A stretch of 64,000 nt of DNA, from contig UQZO01000001.1 of the NCBI GenBank assembly GCA_900545545.1, forward strand, positions 124,001-188,000. The letters are read 5' to 3'. Below are positions 35,108 to 43,354 of this stretch, in pieces. How positions within the stretch are numbered: the stretch's first letter is position 1; every line of letters begins with the position of its first letter. Origin of the DNA: an uncultured Subdoligranulum sp. Its GTDB lineage: Bacteria > Bacillota > Clostridia > Oscillospirales > Ruminococcaceae. Below the pieces are notes generated by a model. That model did no database searches. It worked only from the letters and a program-made list of their open reading frames with translations, and had not been told where the DNA came from. Position numbers and translations under genes: made by a program.

Positions 35108-35147
35108 ACAAAGCCCTGGTCAACAGACCAGGGCTTTGTTCATTTTT
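35107..35147 (+). terminator. Terminator of tRNA-Leu
   Basis: Perfect 15-bp stem AACAAAGCCCTGGTC with its complement at 35126-35140 around AACA, then CATTTTT. The first base overlaps the CCA end. Confidence 0.93.
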
Positions 35148-35230
35148 ACAAGGTTTCTAACTGCTTTACAAAACTTTGCTGCGGGCATTCAATAAACTTA
35201 AAAATCTTGGTATAGCTGCGAGGGAAATAA

Positions 35231-35707
35231 ATGGATATTTCGTTTGTGACCGGAAAGGAAAAGTTCAATTACCGAGTGTGTGCCGTCATTCTGAATGAAG
35301 GAAAAATATTAGCAATGCATGATGAACGCTCTCCGTATTTTTATCTGCCCGGAGGCCGTGTTAAAATGGGGGAAACGGCAGAAGATGCGGTCATCCGGGA
35401 AGTAAGCGAAGAACTCAACATTACTGGCAAAATCATTCGCCCGCTTTGGCTCAACCAAGGCTTTTTTATAGAAGATGTTGACGGTTTGCAGTACCATGAA
35501 ATTTGTATTTACTTTTTAGTGGATGTTTCGGATACCGGCTTGCTTTCCAAAGGGGATAAGTTTTTCTTGCAGGAGGGAAAACACCAACACACCTTCGAGT
35601 GGCTGAAATTCGAACAATTGCAACATGAGTATTTTTATCCGGTTTTTATAAAAAAGGAAATCTTTCATTTACCCAGTACTTTTGTTATTCGGACAGAATA
35701 TGAATAA
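35231..35707 (+). CDS. NUDIX hydrolase
   Basis: A 158-residue hydrolase of the NUDIX superfamily, which cleaves nucleoside diphosphates linked to another group. The box GGRVKMGETAEDAVIREV followed by SEELNI (about 41-64) fits Gx5Ex7REUxEExGU. The substrate cannot be told. Its base use is clearly more AT-rich than all neighbours (many AAA, TTT, ATT and GAA codons), and it sits directly downstream of tRNA-Leu; both suggest horizontal acquisition. ATG 35231 follows gagggaaa. Confidence 0.92.
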   Translation: MDISFVTGKEKFNYRVCAVILNEGKILAMHDERSPYFYLPGGRVKMGETAEDAVIREVSEELNITGKIIRPLWLNQGFFIEDVDGLQYHEICIYFLVDVSDTGLLSKGDKFFLQEGKHQHTFEWLKFEQLQHEYFYPVFIKKEIFHLPSTFVIRTEYE

Positions 35708-35735
35708 CTGGTGCAAAAAGCCAAGACAAAAGAAC

Positions 35736-35769
35736 CCCCGCGGTATGAAACTCCATACCGCGGGGATTG
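35736..35769. terminator. Bidirectional terminator between the NUDIX and membrane protein genes
   Basis: Perfect 12-bp stem CCCCGCGGTATG (35736-35747) / CATACCGCGGGG (35754-35765), followed by a modest T-rich run on the plus strand (ATTGTTGTTT) and TTCTTTTGTCTT on the minus strand. Confidence 0.85.
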
Positions 35770-35773
35770 TTGT

Positions 35774-36967
35774 TTATTGGGTTCGCTTGCAAACTACGGG
35801 CAGCGGTTCCTCTGCCGGAGTTTTGGCCCCGGTAAAGAATACGCAGGGCGCCAGCAGCAGGAAAGGATTGGCCGAGAGCAGGAACGGCTTGTTTTCCATA
35901 AAAACATAAAGCGTCAGTGCCACCAGGCAGAGCACTTCGGTGGCGTGGCGGTGCTTGGCCAGCCGCCACAACAGCAGCAGGAAAAATACCGCCAGCAGAA
36001 TGGCGCCCAGATACCCCTTGTTCATGGGAATGGCCAGGAAGGCGTTGTCGATGGCGTGGTGTTCGTCGCCGTCGGTGGGCAGGCCGCCCAGCCAGGAAAG
36101 ATCGGCGCCCCAGAATACATTGTGCCAGATCTCAAACCGGCCCGAAAGGAAGATGCTCAGCAACAGCAAGGCCATCCGCTCATAAGGCCATTCGGGATTG
36201 TACACGTACCCGGCGTATAAACTGAATGCGGCCAGGCAGATAGGCAGCGCCAGTACCAGTCCGTACCAGATTTTGTTGTCGAATAGTTTTGGGAAAAACC
36301 GCTGCACCGCAAAAAGCAGCAGCAAAATCGCCATGGCACCGGCTGCCCCGCGGCTGCCCGGTACCTTATAGGTAAATACAAACAGAGCCGCCAGGCCCAG
36401 CCAGTCGAACCAGCGCAGCCGGTCGTGCCGCAGCCAGGCCCAGGCAAAGAAAACGCCCACCAGCCGTGCACCGAACCCGTTGTAGTGGCCGTAGCCGAAA
36501 TCCCAGTTGCGGCAGTAGAAGTTGTAGGGCATCAGCGGCGTAGCAAAATGCAGCAGCTGCACAAATACCAGCCCGACGACCGCCGTAATCAGGTAGACAC
36601 GCAGCGCGGCATGCAGATCCACGCCTTTGGCGCCCAGCCCGATCAGGGCGGCCAGCAAAAACCAGATATCATCCCCGTGCCAGGCCGCAAAGGCGGTGTA
36701 AAGTACCACCAGCCCGGCCAATACAGGCTGCCAGCGGCGTTGGTAGTCGGTCAGAAGTACGATCTTGGCCCCCAACAAAAGCAGGGCACCGCCGGTCAGG
36801 GCCAGGCGCGCCAGATGGCTGAAAGAGGGAAGCGTACTTTGAATATTGGAACTGAACACTTCGGACAAAATCAGCAGCAGAGCCAGCGCTGCACAGAATA
36901 CGCGCTGCGCCAGAGCCTGCCGCCGCGGTTGGCCGGGGTCCAGCAGTTTGCAGTGTTGCAAAAGCAT
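35774..36967 (-). CDS. Polytopic membrane protein, O-antigen polymerase/ligase-like
   Basis: A 397-residue protein with about ten to twelve hydrophobic segments and a long extracytoplasmic stretch around HNVFWGADLSWLGGLPTDGDEHHAIDNAFL. The overall pattern resembles Wzy/EpsG/O-antigen ligase proteins that polymerise or attach surface glycans, but no diagnostic motif was recognised and no glycosyltransferases are adjacent. The ATG at 36967 is chosen although the frame is open to 37105, because the predicted promoter (36998-37026) lies inside that extension. Confidence 0.65.
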   Translation of the reverse strand: MLLQHCKLLDPGQPRRQALAQRVFCAALALLLILSEVFSSNIQSTLPSFSHLARLALTGGALLLLGAKIVLLTDYQRRWQPVLAGLVVLYTAFAAWHGDDIWFLLAALIGLGAKGVDLHAALRVYLITAVVGLVFVQLLHFATPLMPYNFYCRNWDFGYGHYNGFGARLVGVFFAWAWLRHDRLRWFDWLGLAALFVFTYKVPGSRGAAGAMAILLLLFAVQRFFPKLFDNKIWYGLVLALPICLAAFSLYAGYVYNPEWPYERMALLLLSIFLSGRFEIWHNVFWGADLSWLGGLPTDGDEHHAIDNAFLAIPMNKGYLGAILLAVFFLLLLWRLAKHRHATEVLCLVALTLYVFMENKPFLLSANPFLLLAPCVFFTGAKTPAEEPLPVVCKRTQ

Positions 36968-36997
36968 AAAAAGAGGTCCTTTCTTTGGAATGGGCCT

Positions 36998-37026
36998 ATT
37001 ATACCATAACAAACAGACGGCCGCAA
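36998..37026 (-). promoter_or_regulatory. Promoter of the polytopic membrane protein gene
   Basis: Minus strand TTGCGG (37026-37021), 17-base spacer, perfect TATAAT (37003-36998) with an extended TGG just upstream of the -10. Confidence 0.78.
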
Positions 37027-37146
37027 ATGCTGCGCCGGGCTGGAAAAGATAAGGCAAAAAGCCAAAGTAATACTTCTTTCTACAGCTTTGGTGCAAATTC
37101 CACAACTTTCCTCATTCCCGTGCAAGAAAGATTTTCGTGAAAACTT

Positions 37147-37175
37147 TTGTGTTTTGTCCACGAATGTGGTACAAT
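37147..37175 (+). promoter_or_regulatory. guaB promoter
   Basis: TTGTGT (37147-37152), 17-base spacer, TACAAT (37170-37175) with an extended TGG before the -10. Leader of about 67 bases before ATG 37249. Confidence 0.75.
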
Positions 37176-37248
37176 CTTTCTAATCACATAAAATCATTGG
37201 GCAATGGCCCCGTGATCGTTCAAATCAGGATGTCAGGAGAGTGCATTT

Positions 37249-38754
37249 ATGGCGTATTATTTTTCCGAACCGTCTCGTACTTTTGGTGAATATCTGCTCG
37301 TCCCCGGCTATTCTTCTTCGGAATGTGTGCCGACGGCTGTCAGCCTCAAGACCCCGCTGGTCAAGTACCGCAAGGGCGAAGAGGAATGCCCGCTGGAAAT
37401 GAACATCCCGATGGTTTCTGCCATCATGCAGTCTGTTTCCGGCGAGAAGCTGGCCATTGCGCTGGCCAAGCAGGGCGGCGTTTCTTTCATCTATGGTTCT
37501 CAGACGATCGAGCAGGAGGCGGATATGGTCCGCCGCGTCAAGGCCTACAAGAAGGGCTTTGTCACTTCTGACTCCAACCTCCCGCCGGAGGCTACCCTCG
37601 GCGATGTGCTGGACCTCAAGACCCGCACCGGTCACTCCACGGTTGCCGTCACCGATGACGGCACGGCCCACGGCAAGCTGCTGGGCATTGTGGCTTCCCG
37701 CGACTACCGTCTCTCCCGCATGACCAATGACCTCAAGGTTACCGAGTTCATGACCCCGCTGGACAAGCTGGTCACCGCACCTGCTACCACCAGCCTGCAT
37801 GACTGCAACGATATCATCTGGGACAACAAGATCAACTCTCTGCCCCTGATCGATGAGGAAGGCCACCTGCAGTATATGGTCTTCCGCAAAGACTACGACT
37901 CCCACAAGGAGAACGTCAATGAGCTGCTGGACGCCAACAAGAGCTATGTGGTCGGCGCCGGTATCAATACCCGCGACTACGCCGAGCGTGTGCCTGCTCT
38001 GGTGGAGGCCGGTGTGGACGTGCTCTGCATCGACTCTTCCGAGGGCTTCAGCGAGTGGCAGTCCCGCACCATCTCCTGGATTCGTGAGCACTACGGCGAC
38101 AAGGTGAAGGTCGGCGCCGGCAACGTGGTGGACCGCGACGGCTTTATGTTCCTTGCCAAGGCAGGTGCCGACTTCGTCAAGATCGGTATCGGCGGCGGCT
38201 CCATCTGCATCACCCGTGAGACCAAGGGCATCGGCCGCGGCCAGGCTACGGCCGTCATCGAGGTTGCCAAGGCCCGCGATGAGTACTACAAGGAAACCGG
38301 CATCTACGTGCCCATCTGCTCCGACGGCGGCATCGTACAGGATTACCACATCACGCTGGCCCTGGCCATGGGTGCCGACTTCGTCATGCTGGGCCGTTAC
38401 TTCGCCCGCTTTGACGAGTCCCCGACGAACAAACTGCGTGTGGGCGGCAACTACGTCAAGGAATACTGGGGCGAAGGTTCCAACCGCGCCCGCAACTGGC
38501 AGCGCTACGACCTGGGCGGCGCCCAGAAGCTCAGCTTCGAGGAAGGCGTTGACTCCTACGTCCCGTACGCCGGTTCTCTGGCGGACGGCGTGCAGACTAC
38601 GCTGTACAAGGTGCGTTCCACCATGTGCAACTGCGGTGCGCTCTCCATCCCCGAACTGCAGCAGAAGGCTCGCCTGACGGTGGTGTCTTCCACCTCCATC
38701 GTGGAAGGCGGCAGCCATGACGTTATCCTGAAAAACAGCGCACAGAACAACTGA
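37249..38754 (+). CDS. guaB: IMP dehydrogenase
   Basis: Oxidises IMP to XMP, the committed step to GMP. The 501-residue protein has the TIM barrel interrupted by two CBS domains (about 105-225). The catalytic loop is [12 protein letters not shown] with Cys320, where most bacterial enzymes read GPGSICTTR, so Pro-to-Gly and Thr-to-Ile changes are present. Other features are the IMP-binding SDGGI segment, the flap region with ARNWQRYD (Arg-Tyr dyad nearby) and a C-terminal GGSHDV. ATG 37249 follows caggaga. Single-gene unit between strong promoter and terminator. Confidence 0.92.
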   Translation: MAYYFSEPSRTFGEYLLVPGYSSSECVPTAVSLKTPLVKYRKGEEECPLEMNIPMVSAIMQSVSGEKLAIALAKQGGVSFIYGSQTIEQEADMVRRVKAYKKGFVTSDSNLPPEATLGDVLDLKTRTGHSTVAVTDDGTAHGKLLGIVASRDYRLSRMTNDLKVTEFMTPLDKLVTAPATTSLHDCNDIIWDNKINSLPLIDEEGHLQYMVFRKDYDSHKENVNELLDANKSYVVGAGINTRDYAERVPALVEAGVDVLCIDSSEGFSEWQSRTISWIREHYGDKVKVGAGNVVDRDGFMFLAKAGADFVKIGIGGGSICITRETKGIGRGQATAVIEVAKARDEYYKETGIYVPICSDGGIVQDYHITLALAMGADFVMLGRYFARFDESPTNKLRVGGNYVKEYWGEGSNRARNWQRYDLGGAQKLSFEEGVDSYVPYAGSLADGVQTTLYKVRSTMCNCGALSIPELQQKARLTVVSSTSIVEGGSHDVILKNSAQNN

Positions 38755-38775
38755 TCGAAAGAATCCGTGATTATG

Positions 38776-38810
38776 TTGCGGCTTTCCCCCAGGGAAAGCC
38801 GCAATTTTTT
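38776..38810 (+). terminator. Terminator of guaB
   Basis: Perfect 13-bp stem TTGCGGCTTTCCC/GGGAAAGCCGCAA around CCA, followed by TTTTTT. Confidence 0.94.
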
Positions 38811-38869
38811 GTGTGCAGCCAAAAATGTGCGATACAGAAACATTTTTGGCGGATTCAGGGAAAGCCCTA

Positions 38870-38897
38870 TTGCTTTTTTCGGCTGCTTTGCTATAAT
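38870..38897 (+). promoter_or_regulatory. trkA-trkH promoter
   Basis: TTGCTT (38870-38875), 16-base spacer, TATAAT (38892-38897), about 80 bases upstream of trkA. Confidence 0.75.
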
Positions 38898-38978
38898 TAA
38901 CCTGATACTGTAGAAATCTGTGCCTGTTTGACGGATCCTGCGGCACAGCGCGATTGAACGGAAAAAAGGAGTAACACT

Positions 38979-40343
38979 ATGAGAATCGTAGTTGTCGGTC
39001 TGGGCAAGGTTGGCCGCGCCCTGACCGCGCAGCTCGTTGCAGAGGAACACGACCTTGTGGTGATCGACCAGAACCAGGAGATCATCGATAATATCGTCAA
39101 CATCTACGACGTGCGCGGCGTTGCCGGAAACGGCGGCTGCTATGACGTGCAGAAAGAAGCATTCGAAGAAGGAGCCGATCTGCTGATTGCGACGACTTCC
39201 AGCGATGAGATCAACATTCTTTCCTGCCTGGTTGCCAAAAAGATCGGCACGCGCCATACCATCGCGCGTATCCGCAATCCGGAATATGCCAAACAGCTGC
39301 GCTTCATGCGCGGGGAACTGGGCCTTTCTATGGTCATTAACCCGGAACAGGCCACCGCGCGGGAAATTGCCCGCGTGCTGCGTTTCCCCAGTGCCATCAA
39401 GCGGGAACAGTTCTGCCGCCAGCGCTTTGAGCTGGTGGAATATCGGATCGGGCAGGACAACCCGCTGGTCGGCATGCCGCTGACCGATCTCTACCGCAAT
39501 ATCCGCGTCAAGATTCTGATCTGTGCAGTTGCCCGCGGGCAGGAGACCATCATTCCCTCCGGCTCCTTTGAACTGCAGGCAGGGGATAAGATCTACCTTA
39601 CCGCTTCGCCGCGGGATCTGGAAACCTTCTTCCGCAAACTGCATCTGTTCAAGGAACGCGCCAACAATATCATGATCGTGGGCGCCAGCCGCATGACCTA
39701 CTACCTGGTCCGTGAGCTGCAGGATGTGCAGAAGCGGGTGACCGTCATTGACAGCAACTATGCCCGCTGCCAGGATATGAGCGAAAAATTCCCCGGCGTG
39801 CTGGTAATCCACGGCGATGGTGCCGACAGTGAACTCCTCAGTGAGGAACGCATCAACGAGATGGACGCCTTTGTGGCGTTGACCGGCATGGATGAAACCA
39901 ACATTATCCTGGCTATGTATGCGTCCCAGTTCAACGCCTGCAAGGTGGTGGCCAAGATCAACCGCCCCTCCTTTGCGGACCTGGCGGCAGCCAACAACCT
40001 GGTGGACAGCGTGGTTTCCACGGCAGCGGTCACCAGTGAGGCCATTACCCGGTATGTGCGCGCCATGCAGAACAGCATTGACTCCGACAACATCAAAACG
40101 CTGCATCGCCTGGTGGGCGGCCGTGTGGAGGCACTGGAGTTCAATGTGGGGCCGGGACTGCCCTTCATCGGCAAGCCGCTGAAGGATCTGCAGCTGAAAG
40201 ACGGCCTGCTGATCGTGGGCATTGTGCGCCGCAACGGCCAGACGGTCATTCCTTCCGGCGACGATGCACTGTCCGAAGGGGATGACGTGGTCGTCGTCAC
40301 CACCGATACAACGCTGCACGCGCTGCGCGACATTGTAAAGTGA
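38979..40343 (+). CDS. trkA: Trk potassium uptake regulatory subunit TrkA
   Basis: Cytoplasmic nucleotide-binding gating subunit of the Trk/Ktr potassium channel. The 454-residue protein is a tandem of two RCK units: the first Rossmann fold begins MRIVVVGLGKVGRALTAQL with Asp at the end of strand 2 (VVIDQN), and the second begins NNIMIVGASRMTYYLVREL (near 228). Each is followed by a TrkA_C domain (about 140-220 and 370-450). ATG 38979 follows aaaaaggag. trkH starts ten bases after it, so both subunits are co-translated. Confidence 0.95.
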   Translation: MRIVVVGLGKVGRALTAQLVAEEHDLVVIDQNQEIIDNIVNIYDVRGVAGNGGCYDVQKEAFEEGADLLIATTSSDEINILSCLVAKKIGTRHTIARIRNPEYAKQLRFMRGELGLSMVINPEQATAREIARVLRFPSAIKREQFCRQRFELVEYRIGQDNPLVGMPLTDLYRNIRVKILICAVARGQETIIPSGSFELQAGDKIYLTASPRDLETFFRKLHLFKERANNIMIVGASRMTYYLVRELQDVQKRVTVIDSNYARCQDMSEKFPGVLVIHGDGADSELLSEERINEMDAFVALTGMDETNIILAMYASQFNACKVVAKINRPSFADLAAANNLVDSVVSTAAVTSEAITRYVRAMQNSIDSDNIKTLHRLVGGRVEALEFNVGPGLPFIGKPLKDLQLKDGLLIVGIVRRNGQTVIPSGDDALSEGDDVVVVTTDTTLHALRDIVK

Positions 40344-40353
40344 GGCGCAGGGC

Positions 40354-41820
40354 ATGAATTATAAAATGGTTGGTTTTGTGCTCGGCCGCATTTTCTGGAT
40401 CGAAGCGCTGCTGATGCTCTGCCCCATGGCCTGCTCGGCCATCTATGGGGAATGGAACATTGTGCTGGCCTTTTTGTGGCCTGCGCTGGGCCTGACGGTG
40501 CTGGGCATCCTGCTCAGCCACCGGCAGCCCCATAATACAACGATCTATGCGCGGGACGGTCTGGTGATTGTGGCACTGGTGTGGGTGCTGATGTCCGCCT
40601 TCGGTGCGCTGCCCTTTATCATTTCGGGCGAGATTCCTTCCTTCTTCGATGCATTTTTCGAGATGGTCTCCGGTTTTACCACCACCGGCTCCACCATCCT
40701 GACCGATGTGGAGGCCATGAGCAAAGGCCTCCTCTTCTGGCGCAGCCTTTCCCACTGGGTGGGCGGTATGGGCGTGCTGGTTTTTGCCATGGCCATTCTG
40801 CCCATGACCGATGGCCGCGCCATGCACCTGATGCGCGCCGAAGTCCCCGGCCCCACGGTAGGCAAGATCTCCAGCAAACTGCGCGACAGTGCGAAGATCC
40901 TGTATGAAATCTACTTTGTGCTGACCGTGGCTGAGGTAATCATCCTTCGTCTGGGCGGCATGCCCCTGTACGATGCCCTGATTCACTCCTTCGGTACAGC
41001 AGGCACCGGCGGCTTCAGCAACAAGGCCCTCAGCGTGGGCGCGTATAACAACCCGTTCTTTGAAGTGGTCATCAGCATCTTTATGCTGTTGTTCGGCATC
41101 AACTTCAACCTGTACTATTTTATTCTGCTACGCCACTTCAAGGATGCCTTCCGGTCGGAGGAGCTGCGGGTATACCTGGGCATTGTGGCGTTTTCCACCA
41201 TTACCATCACCATCAATATCGCCAGCCTCTACGACAATGTGGGCACGGCGCTGCGTACCGCCTTTTTCCAGGTTTCCTCCATCGTTACCACCACCGGCTA
41301 TGCCACAGCGGACTTTAACCTCTGGCCCAACTATTCCCGCATGGTGCTGGTACTGCTGACCTTCGTCGGTGCCTGTGCAGGTTCCACGGCAGGCGGCTTG
41401 AAAGTCTCGCGCATTATCATCTTCTTCAAGGCGGCCCGGCAGGATCTGAACAAGATGTTGCACAGCCACGCCATCACCACTGTGCGGTTTGAAGGCAAGC
41501 CGCTGGATGAAAAGACGCTGCGCGGGGTACACAATTATTTCAACATCTATATGCTGCTCTTTGCGGTGTCGGTGCTGCTGGTTTCCATAGACGGCTTTGA
41601 CCTGGTCACGACCTTCACCGCGGTAGCCACCTGTTTCAACAACGTAGGTCCCGGTCTGGAACTGGTAGGCCCCATGGGCTCCTTTGCGGATTTCTCCGAC
41701 CCGGTCAAGCTGCTGCTTTCCTTTGATATGCTGGCCGGCCGCCTGGAACTTTACCCCATGCTGGCACTGTTCTCGCCGCGTCTGTGGCGCAAGCGTCCCA
41801 GCAACATCATCCACGCATAA
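40354..41820 (+). CDS. trkH: TrkH/KtrB-family potassium uptake channel
   Basis: Integral membrane pore of the potassium uptake system, 488 residues with about ten to twelve membrane segments. Selectivity-filter-type pore loops are visible: SGFTTTGSTIL, FGTAGTGGFSNKALS, SSIVTTTGYATADF and CFNNVGPGLELVGP, each around a conserved Gly. It pairs with trkA directly upstream; start ATG 40354. The strong hydrophobic GGLKVSRIIIFFKAARQ segment is typical of TrkH. The operon ends at the terminator at 41826. Confidence 0.95.
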   Translation: MNYKMVGFVLGRIFWIEALLMLCPMACSAIYGEWNIVLAFLWPALGLTVLGILLSHRQPHNTTIYARDGLVIVALVWVLMSAFGALPFIISGEIPSFFDAFFEMVSGFTTTGSTILTDVEAMSKGLLFWRSLSHWVGGMGVLVFAMAILPMTDGRAMHLMRAEVPGPTVGKISSKLRDSAKILYEIYFVLTVAEVIILRLGGMPLYDALIHSFGTAGTGGFSNKALSVGAYNNPFFEVVISIFMLLFGINFNLYYFILLRHFKDAFRSEELRVYLGIVAFSTITITINIASLYDNVGTALRTAFFQVSSIVTTTGYATADFNLWPNYSRMVLVLLTFVGACAGSTAGGLKVSRIIIFFKAARQDLNKMLHSHAITTVRFEGKPLDEKTLRGVHNYFNIYMLLFAVSVLLVSIDGFDLVTTFTAVATCFNNVGPGLELVGPMGSFADFSDPVKLLLSFDMLAGRLELYPMLALFSPRLWRKRPSNIIHA

Positions 41821-41825
41821 AACGC

Positions 41826-41865
41826 AACCCTGTCTCTTTTCTGCGAAGAGGCAGGGTTTTATTTT
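41826..41865 (+). terminator. Terminator of trkA-trkH
   Basis: AACCCTGTCTCTT (41826-41838) pairs with AAGAGGCAGGGTT (41846-41858) with one G-T pair; TTATTTT follows. Confidence 0.88.
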
Positions 41866-41913
41866 GTCCACTGGCCGCATACCCTGTACCAAACTGTAAG
41901 GGAGGGGAGCGTC

Positions 41914-42732
41914 ATTCGCTACGATCGTCGCCAGGAAGAACTGCGCCAAAAAATGCTGGCATGGGTGGTGCTGGGGCTGCTGCTGGCAATTCTGGCTGCC
42001 GTAATCCATCTGCTGTATCATCAGGAATTTGCCGAAACCGAGATTCCCAACGACTGCTTTGCAGTGGCAGCGGCCACCGGGGAAACGGCACTGCCCAAGC
42101 TGGTATGCCTGACCTTTGACGATGGCCCCAGTGTAAATACTGCGCCGCTGCTGGAAATTCTGGCTCAAGAAAAAGTACCTGCCACCTTTTTTGTCTGCGC
42201 CCAGGATATCAACCAGGAGTATCTGCCGCTGGTGCGCACCATCGTGCAGCAGGGGCATCAGGTGGCCATGCACAGTGCCACCCACCGGTATGCCACCATC
42301 TACCGCAGCACCGACGCCTTCTGGCAGGATATCAAGACGCTGCGCCAGGCGCTGGAACCGTACCTTTCGCTGGATGATCTGACCTGGCTGCGCTTCCCCG
42401 GCGGCAGCACCAACACCGTAAGCCATAAATATGGCGGCAGCGGAATTATGAAGACACTGAAAGCCCAGACTGAGGAGAAGGGCTGGCACTGGATCGACTG
42501 GAACGTCTGCGGCGAGGATGCCACCGCCGCCCACCCGGATGCAGCGCAGATTCTGCAAAATATCCAGGAGGACGCCGCCGAACATACCACCTGTGTGGTG
42601 CTGCTGCACGACACCAAAGCCACAGGCCAGACGGTGAAAGCGCTGCCCGATATCATAGAATGGTTCCGCGGGCAGGGGTATACTTTTTGTACGGTAGAAC
42701 AGCTGGCAGAATTGCAAAGCGGCGGGGAATAG
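41914..42732 (+). CDS. Membrane-anchored polysaccharide deacetylase, apparent ATT start
   Basis: A 272-residue NodB-type deacetylase anchored by one N-terminal membrane segment (about 17-35). Catalytic motifs are visible: CLTFDDGPS (metal/base Asp), HSATHRYAT (metal His residues), RFPGGS and the C-terminal VVLLHDT. Its substrate is probably peptidoglycan or another surface glycan. The first in-frame ATG (41953) has no ribosome site and would trim the basic residues ahead of the membrane segment. The strong gggagggg at 41900-41907 lies about six bases before an ATT at 41914, so initiation at ATT giving MRYDRRQEELRQK is proposed; 41953 remains the alternative. Confidence 0.82.
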   Translation: MRYDRRQEELRQKMLAWVVLGLLLAILAAVIHLLYHQEFAETEIPNDCFAVAAATGETALPKLVCLTFDDGPSVNTAPLLEILAQEKVPATFFVCAQDINQEYLPLVRTIVQQGHQVAMHSATHRYATIYRSTDAFWQDIKTLRQALEPYLSLDDLTWLRFPGGSTNTVSHKYGGSGIMKTLKAQTEEKGWHWIDWNVCGEDATAAHPDAAQILQNIQEDAAEHTTCVVLLHDTKATGQTVKALPDIIEWFRGQGYTFCTVEQLAELQSGGE

Positions 42733-42740
42733 GGTATAAT
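42712..42740 (+). promoter_or_regulatory. Promoter of the small membrane protein gene
   Basis: TTGCAA (42712-42717), 17-base spacer, TATAAT (42735-42740). It overlaps the last codons of the deacetylase gene. Confidence 0.8.
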
Positions 42741-42764
42741 AACTGCAGAAAGCAGGTGAACCCG

Positions 42765-43304
42765 ATGCGCAAAACAGAAAGCCAGAAGATCGCGCTCTGC
42801 GGCGTGTTGGGGGCACTTTCGGTGGTGTTGATGCTGGTCGGTGCCGCTTTGCAGGTGGGTACCTACGCCGCCCCGATGTTTGCTGCTTTTCTGCTGGTTC
42901 CGGTTCTGGAAGAATACGGCCCGCGCTATGCCTTGCTTTTGTATGCCACGGTTTCCATTCTGGCGGTGTTGCTGGTGCCGGAAACCGAACTGGCTTTGTT
43001 TTATGTTTTGGTGGTGGGGTACTATCCGGTTCTGCGGCGTGCGCTGCGCAAGCTGAAACCCGCTGCCCTGCGTTGGGCGCTGACGTTTTTGATTTTCAAT
43101 GGGGCCACGGTGGCGGTTTATCTGGTGCTGGCTGCCGTGTTCGGCCCCGTGATCTGGCAGGAATTGATGGCCGACGGAATGCCCGTACTGGTGTTGCTGT
43201 TGGCCACCGGTAACCTGGCTTTCTTTTTATGCGATCGTGCCCTGGCAGCCATCACGCGCTATTACCACCTGGTGCTGCGCAAACGGCTGAAACACTTTTT
43301 TTGA
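42765..43304 (+). CDS. Small polytopic membrane protein, possible ECF S-component-like
   Basis: A 179-residue protein with about five or six hydrophobic segments and a basic N and C terminus (RKRLKHFF end). The opening RKTESQKIALCGVLGALSVVL resembles the first helix of ECF-transporter substrate-binding S components, but no energising module or diagnostic motif is in the window, so the assignment is weak. ATG 42765 follows agcaggtg and is preferred over the frame's open extension to 42660, since the promoter lies inside that extension. Confidence 0.7.
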   Translation: MRKTESQKIALCGVLGALSVVLMLVGAALQVGTYAAPMFAAFLLVPVLEEYGPRYALLLYATVSILAVLLVPETELALFYVLVVGYYPVLRRALRKLKPAALRWALTFLIFNGATVAVYLVLAAVFGPVIWQELMADGMPVLVLLLATGNLAFFLCDRALAAITRYYHLVLRKRLKHFF

Positions 43305-43354
43305 CGGTAGAGCGGGGGAGAGGAACCTCCGCTGAAAAAATAGGAGGAACGACT

